The notes beneath the pieces are model-generated. The model saw only the letters and a list, made by a program, of their open reading frames with translations. It was not told the origin of the DNA and ran no database searches. Shown here piece after piece: positions 35,044-45,641 of a DNA stretch of 64,000 nucleotides. The stretch's first letter is position 1. Every line of letters begins with the position of its first letter. Position numbers and translations under genes: made by a program. This stretch comes from Pseudisothecium myosuroides (lineage: Eukaryota; Streptophyta; Bryopsida; Hypnales; Lembophyllaceae): assembly GCA_951799445.1 (NCBI GenBank), contig OX637290.1, forward strand, positions 1,924,501-1,988,500. Reading direction: 5' to 3'.

Positions 35044-36983
35044 TTATTCCAAGAACAGTTTACTTCCTTCTGTGAATCGGAGGTCAGGATTTAGGGTTGA
35101 AGACGCGTACCCTATTTTGCTTCCCCTCTGTGCTTGTGTTTTGTAGTCGCAGCGCTTGTTTTTCCTGTCTCCTTCTCCGCTTAGGCTGGCACAGGTTGTG
35201 CTTCTGTTCGTCCTCTCTGTGCAGGTGGCTTCATCTTCCGGCGTGCTGCAAAGTCGGATCAAATGACGATGACTGCACAGCCAGCTTGCGAAGCCTCCCC
35301 CAGAAAACCGGCATTGCGGCTGACACCCTCTCGGTTTCCAGCGCGCATTCACAGTGAAGGTAGGAGCGTGTACAGGTTTGGATTATCCACGTCGCCCTTA
35401 AACCCTAACAGCATTTGGGTCTAATCATTACTTCTGTTTCAGTCTTGCTGCTTGAGGTTTAGGATTCCTCAGGGTTAATTGGGTTCCCATTTTCTTAAAA
35501 TATTTGTTTCTTTTTATTTGAATTTTGCAGCTTTGTCGTGTTGGAAATGCCACGCTTGTCATTGTCGAAATGGGCGGCTCGAACTCAGGTAGGGAGACCC
35601 AATTTGCCTTTGCCCCTAAACCCTTTTTTTGGTTGTTGTTGCATTCTTTTCTCTTACCTTCATTAGCAATTTTGTTATTCATTGTATACAAGTACAGGCA
35701 GGTTTCTACTATATTAATGCTCAGTCGAAATAGCTTCAGGAGCCTACTTTTTGGATTTAAGGAGGTCGTTAATTCATACAAAAGCAAGTGACAGACCCGG
35801 TGACAGAATTGAGACAGCCAGGAATCCACGCTACTGAACTTCAGATGATCCCCTGAATCTCCCCAAGAAATTCAATCACATACAATTGTCGGGTATGCTC
35901 CCCAGGAATTGACATGGTGATTAGGAAACTCTTACCTTCTTTGACGTCCTCTTCATTTCTCTCTTGCGCCAGGGTCTGCTGCAGAGATTGGTGGCCACTT
36001 CTGCGTACTTAGAGATGCATGCTGTTGCTCCAAGTGCTTCCCTCAACCCTGCATTGCTCCTTTGCTGATCAAATTCTAGTCTTTGTAGTTTGCGCCGTCT
36101 TTTTCCGCTGCCTCCGTCGTTTTCTACTTCCTCATCATTGGCGCCGTCTTTTGGCACAGCGATCGCCGCTGATTTCTTCCTCATTGTTGGCGTCGTGTTT
36201 TTCCGCTGAAGAGTGCTGTTTTGTGGCTGTTGGCAGGCTACATTTTGGGTGTGGCGTTTGTGCGGGCGAAGGTCGTGGACGCCACTACGGGCAGGTGCGC
36301 GCTCAACTTTCATGCGCGACTTCTTGTTTTTTGTGGGTTTTTGAATTCCTTTCCGATTGCGCACTTCCGTTTCTATTTTCGCAGGTTCACCGTGAGTGCC
36401 GATGGTCCGAAATTGATGTTGGATTATTCTGATTTTGCTTCATTTTGCGTGTCTATCGAATGGGCTGCTTTTCCGCACATCTGTTGTTCGTGGAATTTGA
36501 TTTTCCATGCTTGTGCTCTTGCAAAATCAGTGGTTGGGTGAGCGCCGCCAAATCCTGAAGTTCAATCGAGGGGGGCTGCCAATCTAGCGATTGGGTACTG
36601 TCTTCGTCTTTCTTTAATCGTGGTTGTTGTCTGCGTGCTCTGCATTTGATTTTTGTGTTTGTGCTTCTAGGAAAGCGATCCTCTGTTTTCTTTGTTCTTC
36701 GCGTTTGTTTGGGCCGTGTGGTTTTCGGTTTCCGATTTTTGAGGCCGTTAATTTCTTGCGCAGCTTGAGTGACGCCGCCCATCGCCAACTTCCCACGTTG
36801 CATTGCAGGAGTTCCACGTGCACAAAACGGTAAGTCCTTCTAATTTGTCCCTCTCTTGTCTGTATCCATCTTCAGCGCTCTTTGTGGATGGAGCTCATGC
36901 ATGTTTTTTCTGACCTTTTGTTGAATGTAGGCTTCCTCTAAACCGTGATCGGGGCTCTCGCAGGTTTAGCAGCGACGTCTACA
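35044..36983 (+). other. GC-richer region with splice-like signals, possible non-coding leader exons
   Basis: No protein family is recognisable. Several sharp exon-like pieces with GT-AG borders exist: TTTTGCAG to CTCAG/GTAGGG (about 35531-35588), CATTGCAG to AAAACG/GTAAGT (about 36809-36830), and an acceptor CTCTCGCAG at about 36963 just before the ATG at 36984. They could be leader exons of the frame at 36984. Confidence 0.35.
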
Positions 36984-37508
36984 ATGGCAGAGAAGGGTTA
37001 CGACCACGCTAAAAAACTCGATTCGGCAATGTATACAGTGCTGCAGTGGAAGTTGCAGGAACTCAAATTGTGGACCGGCTAGGGGGCGACCTCTATTTCT
37101 GACGATGAGCGGGCGGCCACTTTGAAGATGCTCCTCCAACTCGGCCTCACGACCAAGCGCTGCGGGGATCACTTCTTTCGGAGCCCAGAATTTGCTACCT
37201 TAAGTCTCGCTACAGCAGACATGCCCTTCACCCCAGTACGACGCCAAGCGTATGTGCAGCAGTCCTTCCTTTCGTGCTTTGACGCAAATTTGGTAGTCTT
37301 CTGCAGGTCCTGGGAGCTGGAAATGCCAATGGCGGATCGTCTGCGAACATCCCCCCTCAACGAATTGTCCATCCAGGAGCTGATGGAATTGCGCAGTTTT
37401 CTGAAGGCAGGGTGGGCGCAAGAGTTCTCGGTTACTTCAGGGGGCGTGACGACAGTGAACCCTTCCGTTTGGGTGACCCCCTTTCTTAGAATTTGCGATA
37501 TGGTTTGA
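36984..37508 (+). pseudogene. Unrecognised frame with one in-frame TAG
   Basis: The frame opens MAEKGYDHAKKLDSAMYTVL and reads 32 codons to a TAG at 37080-37082, then continues in the same frame without interruption for about 141 codons (ISDDERAATLKMLLQLGL, RQAYVQQSFLSCFDANLVVF, LNELSIQELMELRSFL) to TGA at 37508. The composition is that of a real soluble protein. I do not know the family. It lies about 3 kb downstream of the transposase-like gene and may belong to the same mobile element. Confidence 0.4.
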
Positions 37509-40034
37509 TTTTTGGAATTGTCGTTGCACAATTCTTCAGTTTTGCCTTCTTTTTTTCCACACTTGCTTCGGAGGTGACTTGCTTCAAAGTGTGAGATGCT
37601 TAATTAGGATTCTTTGGAGGATGAGATTCTTTTTGGAGATCCACCGTAGTGATTTTCAATTTTGCAGAGGACTCATTGGTAGTAGTCACAGAGATGTAAA
37701 CCACGGCCCAACATGTCAGAACTTTCTGTTTTTCAGGATGTGTTTTTGAACACATTTTTTGGCAAGGAAGTTTAATGAAAAGTCTATGTAAATTGTGTTC
37801 TTCTGATTTGGGTTGTGATGCTATCTAATGGCATGTATGTTGTGTTCATTTGAATGTTTGAGTTCCTATGTTCTTGTTGCATGTTTGAGTTCCATGTTGC
37901 AGTTTCAATTTCATTTGCAGGTAAGGTAAACTCCTCACATATTTGCGTCACCACAAGTTCTGCTTTCTATTCTTAACAGGTCATTTAGCTCTTAGTTTGA
38001 TAAACCGTAAACCATCCCAACATGTGCTGCACAATTCCATTCCATTCAGCAATTATGCGTCTTTGTATTACAAAGTTTGACAATCAGGTTTTCCAAGAAT
38101 TTCAAAGTACGTATATGCTTAATGTACGGTCTCGAGTACGCTTTCAGAAAATGAATTAAACCATTTCTTACTAGAATAGTGGACCCCCAAAACCTGTAGC
38201 AACAAAAGTATAATTGATCATTAAGCAAAACTTCTTTCATATTAGTGAGACATTATGGAAAATACTTTGGATTTGGTCAAGTTAAACAAAACTTCTTTCA
38301 TCTTGAAGACCTAATGGAAAATACTTTGGATTTTGTCCCGTTCAGTGACATTGGCTACAGAAATGTACACCTGAAGTACATTGAAGAAAGCAAAATGTTA
38401 TTCTATAAAACGATGACAAATTCTTCGAAAATGTCCGTGAGAAGCATGAAAATGAGTTCAGTTTTTTCCTTTGGGGGTTTATATTTTTTTTCCTTTTTCT
38501 TTGCTTTTGAATTTACTTTTTTTCTTTATAAATAATATACCCTACAAAAAAATGGAGTGACTTTTCATTTATAAGTAATGATACAGAGACAAAATATAAG
38601 CCCTTTTTGCAAATTAAGTAATTATAGGGACTCTTCTATTACTACCTTGGAAGTAAATAGCCCCCCAAAAAATACCCCCTCGCCGCACGTGGTATACAAA
38701 ATATACTAAGAGTGACCTCCCCGAGTTTGCACCGAATCCGGCAATTTTAATTTTGTTTTTAGCAACATCAATTTAGACGTTTAGACATTTTTAGAAACAT
38801 CAATTGGTGCATACCATATCTGTAGAGTAGGGTAGGCATAAAATTATTATTTAAAAAAAGGCCCAAAAAAAGGAAGAAATAAATTGTCAAATTTAGCAAA
38901 AATTTACTAAATAACATCAAAAGAATTTTTGATGGCAGAATCAAGAAATTACTTTATTGATATGTATTGAGAATAAAGGGTGAAGGGCTCCCTTATATAC
39001 TTTATCCATTATCCGTTCATGACAAAGAATGTGGGATAATTCAAAGATGGAAACTTGACCGCACTGCATCTGGACGTTGTTTCGGACATCTAAATGTTAT
39101 TTTGGACATCTAGACGTTATTGTAGACATTGGACGTTTTTTCAGACAAGTGGACGTTTTCTCAAACATTTCACTTTGAATAAAATTCTTGCTTTTTATAT
39201 CCCATATGGATTGTCTTACTTCCTACTTCCCGAATTCTATAAAGAGCTATTTTTTTCATCCATAAAGTACATCCATTCATTTTTCTTTTTTTTCAAAACA
39301 TGCCATGTGGTTGTCCTTCCCTTGTTTTTCACAGCCGGTCTGCATTTTATCTCAACCTACAATAACTTACAAAAATTTACCAATAGTGAATCCAAAATTC
39401 CTAGCTAACGTGGCACTTCCTTGTATTTTAAGACGTTTCAATAAAACGTGACTATATTTTATTTGATGTTCGGAAAAACATACACATCTCATGTGTCATC
39501 CACCTATTTTTGCTCTGACATCGTCATGTCTTTTCCAACATCCAATAGAAATTTGGCTCCTATAGGCTTAGAATTTGTGATGCATTGATGTCAAAAAAAA
39601 CATTGACAAGTTTCTTTGAAACGCCACAAAAAAGGCAAGTTTCTTATAGTGGATGAAGACCCTGCTGGAGTGCAAGTTGTGCACAAGTCTAATATTAGGG
39701 CAAACCTTTCTTAGTTTCACAACCACCACATTCAAACAACACATTCTTTAGAGGGCCAGAGAGGCTTGAACTAATTAGGAAATTTTGAAGATTCCAAAGA
39801 ATGAAAGAGACAGGAAGCAATTGCCACAATGTAGAATCAAATTGTGACAAATTCAATTACACGCATTGTAGCAGCCACAAAATTGGAACTAAGATTCCAC
39901 GGAGTGATTTGCAATTCTCTCTCTATGTGTGATGCCGCTAGACATTGGCTCATTGTCATGACAAACAGATACTTTATTCTCGCCGACCTTCTTAGAAGAC
40001 TGGAGTTTCTATCTATCTATGATGCCGCTGCTAT
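37509..40034. other. Gene-free stretch with minor repeats
   Basis: A duplicated phrase of about 60 bp (AAAACTTCTTTCAT ... GAAAATACTTTGGATTT) occurs at 38228 and 38289. A degenerate array of about 20-bp units (GGACATCTAGACGTTATT type) lies at about 39073-39165. No coding frame is supported. Confidence 0.5.
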
Positions 40035-40900
40035 AATTCCCGAAATCGTGTGATGTCAATGGGACAATGACCTGATGTCGTTTTAGCTTTGCAGAATGCA
40101 AGTCCTGTGGAACTCCGTCCTTGTTAGAGGAGTCTGCAAAGTTTCTTGAGTAGGGGCCACAGGGGTGATTTATTTTTTAATTGTGCAAATTTCTACGAGT
40201 GGTCGTTGCCTGAGAGTCTGGAAAATCCAGGAAGTCCAGTTGCCAGAACATTGAATAATTACTCTGGATTTCACCAGCTATTTTCTTTTAATTCCCATAT
40301 AGAATTGTTTTTTCAAGTATCGAGTCTGGTTCTTTTCTTAACTTTTTTCTCTAAATAGAAGTTTTATCCTTTCACTTGTTTTTTGAAAATGTTTTCAAAT
40401 AGCAATCAGTTTCTTCACCAATTCCACCGGTGATAGCTTTGAACTAGCCGCCTATTTTTTCCAATATTGTCTGAAATCTTGACCACTACATTTCAATGGA
40501 TGTTTTCTAGTTTAGGCGGATTCAGTGCATCATTTCAAGGTGGTTGTGCTTACGTATTAAATTATAAAAACAAGATTCAATGTAGAGTTTCAGTGCGGTC
40601 CCACATTATGAATTGTGGAATGGGGATGGTGTTGCACTCGTTGTCTAGGATGCAACGTAGGACCCATACAATGCCCATTCAAGAGCTGAAAATTAATTTA
40701 GGGAGGTTGGTCTTTCTAAAATGTTTTTTAATAAAAAAATTTCCTTGAAAGACAAATAAATGAAATTGGCATCTAATCCAGAACATTTCATACTTTTTGG
40801 AGCTTCATGGAATTAGTTATGACTTTTTGAAGGTGAAACTTGGTGGTCACTAAAAGTGTCCATCGTCTAAAATGTACTATTTGTACATTGCTAGTGCAAT
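40035..40900. repeat. Solo GLP upstream segment without a gene
   Basis: Bases 40035-40125 match the DNA upstream of GLP copies A and C (AATTCCCGAAATCGTGTGATG, CAATGACCTGATGTC, GCAAGTCCTGTGGAACTCCG), in the same orientation as A and C. Homology resumes at about 40735-40900 (AATGAAATTGGCATCTAATC, GGAATTAGTTATG) and again near 40950 (GCTTTATGGACCTCCTA). Where the GLP should be, below 40030, I find no trace of one. About 0.6 kb in between is unrelated. Confidence 0.7.
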
Positions 40901-42589
40901 TAGAACACAAAATGTATTTCCATATAAGAAGATGTTTTCCAAACCCAAATGCTTTATGGACCTCCTAACTTATGCAATACTAAAGTGATACAACAGCCAT
41001 TCAGACAACAAGCTTTTGAAGGGACCTTATCCTTAAAAAAATAAAATTTACATTGTGAGGCTCCAAACAAAAATTAACTCTCAAAAGACAAGTGTTACGA
41101 GACCTATTACTAAGATGCTTTGCCGCAAATGATCCAATTTATGGAGCAATAGGTGCATTCTTCATTACTACCATATCATACTTGGCTATTAGGGTTCGCA
41201 TTTCATGCCTCATAATTAATTAAAGTTGGAAAAAGTGGTTTGGCAATCATTTTCTTAGTAAATAAAAAAATCTAATTTTTTATTTTTTTCAAGAATTTGA
41301 TGCCTTAATTGTAGGAATATCAAGAGGGTGGAAATTTATTACTCTAAGATTTGCATGTGGCCCACTTTCTACTAGTTTGACATTTGTGGCATTAGTTTAT
41401 TTGTTTTTTGGCTCACTCTCAAAGAAGTTTAAAAAAAAATTCAACCTTCGTCCTATTAAATTTTTTTCAATCGTAATAGCTAGGTATAATAATCTTGAAG
41501 TCATCCATTAACCACTTTTTGACCTCAAAGTCTTTTCAACTTCTAAAGTTAAACTTGATTTTTAGTTAGTCAGAAGTCCAAAAAAAATGTACTTCCATCC
41601 TTGACTTTTCCATTACTTCCATTTTACCTTTGCAAGCTCTTCTTCTCAAATCTAGTGCCTAAGATAGAAACAACTATTACCATTTACATCCAAGTTGGTA
41701 TGCATATATGGAATGAAAATCACAATTAGTTGTTATTTTTGCCAAATAGACAAATAGAAATCAGTAATATTCAATAAATAAATTAATAAATTAATAAATT
41801 AATAAGAGAGTTTTTGTATTTTTTGTGAATTTTCAAAGTCAAAATTTAAAAAAACTTCAAAATGTTCAATATGTCAAGACCCTCACTTCAAGGCATGTAT
41901 GTTCCACCTTGGCAAATAAACGGGATCTTGAAGGTGGCTATCCAAGCCTTACAATAGACTAAGTGAGAGAAATAAGGAGTCTTGAGAAACTGGGTGTTGT
42001 AGCACTCAAATCGAGACAAAGTGGGCCATGTGTCATATGTAAGTGATTGCAAGAATGACTTGTCAATTTTGCACCATTTGGTCTAGTACTCACTATACTA
42101 TGGTCTTTTGGAAAAAACTATTTAAAAATAAGAATAAGAATAAGAATAATTAATATAATATTAAAAATAACATTTCACCAAAATTTGAAGAAAATAGATA
42201 CTTTGACTTTTTTATTTGTAAATAATTTAAAAAATAATTTATAAAAAAAATAAAAAATAGGTTATTTTGGGGGACTTCATAGTGAGAGATTTTACAAAAA
42301 GAGTGAGCTTGAAACCATCTTCAATGCTTAAAAATGCATGTGCAAAGGAGCCCTATTTGCAAGAACATAGAGGATATCAAATAATATAGTTCTAGATGCC
42401 CAATGGAAAGAACATGTCTGACTACAAATTTTTTTGTCTAAGGTAATTGCAAGAAAGGATGGTATTATTTTGCGTCACAATTAAAGCGACGTAGTTGTTT
42501 TCCGCTAGAACTTTTGAAGCATGAATCCAATGAACTTGAAATTTTTATTGGAGATGGATAACTTGATTGTAATTATATCCCTTATTTTT

Positions 42590-42657
42590 AAACCTCAAAG
42601 AGTGACAAATTAGTAGAATTAAATTCAATTCTACTAATTTGTCACACTTTGAGGTTT
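42590..42657. repeat. Near-perfect 31-bp-arm hairpin
   Basis: The arm at 42590-42620 pairs with 42627-42657 with one mismatch and a 6-base loop. The arm core ACAAATTAGTAGAATT also occurs in varied form at about 43220 and 54550, so the palindrome probably arose from two inverted copies of a local repeat. Confidence 0.85.
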
Positions 42658-43733
42658 AGGGTTTTTTAATATGGGGTAGTACCCAAAATTAATGATCTAG
42701 AGTTGAAATTTTTGTGGCCTATTCCTAAAGTAGGAGAACTTGTGCCTATTAAGGGGCATCTAAAAATACATTATTTTATGGCTTGCATGTTCTTTCAAAT
42801 AGGGGTCCCTTGTGAGCGTACTTTTGAACATTAAAGATAGTTTTGACTTTATTTTTTTGGTGAAATCTAATCATCATCAATTCCTCACAAATTGCCAATT
42901 TCTAGGGGAAATTTTTGTGATTTTTTATTTTTAATTAATTTATACCTTGTTGTATCTATTTTCTATAACAATCTTTTTTTTTCCAAATTGTATTATTTCA
43001 GTACCTACAAGTAGTCATACTACTCACAATAGTTTTTTTAGCCATCAATTTTTGAGATCAATGATTGAAATTGTTTTGTTTCATAGTACTCCTAGTATTG
43101 AGTGCAAAAATTGCAGTTTTGGCAAAACGCTACAAAAACTGGTCAGTCTTTCTTGCAACCACCTTCTAAATCATTTAATTTAAATATTCTTCATTTTTAA
43201 AACCTCCTAAACCTCAACATGTGACAAATTAGCAAATTGAATTTTAAATATAATTTTTTTTTAATTTCTAAAAATTAAAGTATACAATTACATTCAAAAC
43301 AACCATCTCTAGTAAAAATTTCAAGTTCATATGAGTCATGCTTCAAAAGCTTTTATAAAGGATAGCTTTGTCAATCTTCATGTAACATAGTTAAGTATCA
43401 ATATTTCTTGCAAACGCCCACATGCTTGGAAAACTAGTTAGAGACTTAAAGCATGCATCTATGGATCCAAAGAACTCGAGGATCCGAGTTGAGAATCAAA
43501 CTCAAAGTTGGAAATGTCTCGGTTGTGAATCCAAGGTGTAGTCGTATAGGAATGTAGTAGAAAGGGTTTGGAAGGAATCCCTTGTACGATCATGCCACAT
43601 TTAACTATTTTTGGACTATTCAGTGAATTTTGGACAAATTATTGTGGGATCTCCCAATGATAACATCGAGGGATTCTACAATATTTGTACAAATCTCTCG
43701 ATACTTGTATAGATCTCCAAATGTTTTGTATTG

Positions 43734-43886
43734 ATGGGCAATTTCGTTAAAATGGCGGTATTCCAAGTGCCACTTTGACAGTGTGCCATTTTCACCATCT
43801 AGGACAGATATAGATTTCAAAACGGTCGTTCTGAACTGTTTTCATGCCATTTAAAATAATATCGCCATTTTAACAAAATTGCCCAT
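43734..43886. mobile_element. ATGGGCAATTT-family MITE, 153 bp
   Basis: Terminal inverted repeats start ATGGGCAATTTCGTTAAAAT and close with the complement ending ATTGCCCAT. It is flanked by ATTG on both sides (43730-43733 and 43887-43890), a likely 4-bp target duplication. The interior is shared with 25900-26092. Confidence 0.85.
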
Positions 43887-45641
43887 ATTGATCTTCTGAT
43901 GTTTTGCATTATCTCCTAATGATCATTTTTTTTTTCTTTTGATGACTGTTATTAGTTTTGGACTTCCCAAAGTCCAAAAGTAGTTAAATGTGGCATTAAA
44001 TAGAGCATGCCGCAAATTGTTGGAAAGCTACAATGACAATGACTATATAATTCTAAGTCTCAAGAAGATTTTAGCTACGAACTATAAGTCAAGGGCAAAC
44101 AAAGGGGTTAGAGTTCTAAAGATCTACTATACACCTCTTAGAGACTTAGACCTTTGTAGCATAATAACTTGCTTGATATACGTCACACTTGAAAAAGTGA
44201 AAAGTTCACGGTGATCTAAAGAAAGAGTAGATCATGAAAGTGGTCTTGCACTTTGGATTTGGAGTCTGAAGCTAAAGTTATCTTGATGAAAAGATTAGGA
44301 CGTCCTTAGAATTCAGTTTTGAGACTAAGTTATGGAAATTGGGTACCTCTTCTTGGGAAAGTGTGTCTTAGATGTCCCAGTGACTGATAGGAGGGTGGGG
44401 GTTGCCGAATCTCATAGTGAATATTATAAAGGTGGTATCTTTTTCCTTTTGAATGGTGCCGTGGTAAGCTATTAATGGCCACATGTTGTAAGGTTGGTGA
44501 TGGAGTCTTACCGCCACCTTCATGATACTATGGAGTGCTCTTGAATTCTCCTTGATATTGGTTAGATGGTGTTCCGCTCCATGTTAGGCTGTGATGTTGG
44601 ATTCCGATTAGTGAGCCCTCAGATCAATCTTGAAATGAGGTTATTTAGACATAGTAGAGAGTTGGATTCCATTCAAGGACGGTTTGTGTTAGTCTTGAGT
44701 AGTCACCATTGAGCGCTTAGACATCAATGAAAGTTCTACCCCATGCCATTAAATGACGTGCCTAGTGTCATGTGGGAGTTAAATGACGAGAGTCATACAG
44801 AATGGGAAACCCATGATTAGTATTGGGACTTAGCATTGTAGACATGTACCATGTGCAATGTTAAAAAGATCATGACCCTTAATGTTGATAAAAGTAAAGT
44901 GTCATTAAGACACATGGATAAGCTTGAAAATGTCACCAAAGGTGCATGTTCAAAGCACCTTGAGGAAACCCCCCAAACCATTCACAAAACAATGTTACTT
45001 CACAATCATGAGGTGCCATTTGTAAAGTAGGAGCCATTTAACAGTTTGAAGTCATATAGGAGACACTTCAATGGACACCAATTTGCCAGAAACGGTGAAG
45101 GGTATGACTACCTTAGCTACATCACTCGGCACTCATACTTGCGACGTATTGCCGTATTACTAGATCTTGATTGAACCAGATCACAGCTTAGCAAACACAC
45201 ACAGGTTGCAATTGAGACACTTGCTCATCTAAACCATGCTGAGATACACTTATTCTGGACTAACAATGACAAGAAAATGTCTTCAGAGAAGTGCACTGTC
45301 TGAGAGAAGAAGTCTGCGACATACTAATTGATACTCCTGAGAACTTACATAAGTTCTGCAACTGAAAGTGCATTGAAATGCAGCAACGGTTCAATATGTG
45401 CCAATACCAATCAGAAGTGACCAATAGCGACATGTGGCTAACTTTAATAAATACACCAAACGATCATACCCATAATTAAGACCAGTTTTCATTTCCAACA
45501 ATGTTACCGAGAAAATTGCCCTACGTGAACCTCGCAAATCAATCCTAAATGACTTCGGCAATGCAGCTCACTGCTGGCATTGTACAGGTCAGTTCCAGAC
45601 TAAAGTCTTCATGACAGGATGCTAATATACTGAATGGACAC

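Larger units (their letters stand above)
40901..45641. other. Gene-free AT-rich stretch with repeats
   Basis: It contains the hairpin at 42590-42657, the MITE at 43734-43886 and simple runs (AATAAATT near 41777, AATAAG near 42127). Segments 42300-43400 and 53750-54800 share repeat phrases such as AGTGTGACAAATTAG and TTCATGCTTCAAAAG. Bases 45540-45641 are likely the eIF3m 3' UTR. Confidence 0.5.

Noticed and set aside
35428..36803. Minus-strand Lys/Arg-rich frames (35428-35829, 35921-36364, 36453-36803)
   Set aside because: Low-complexity composition from T-rich plus-strand DNA; no motif, and the plus strand has the better splice-like signals.
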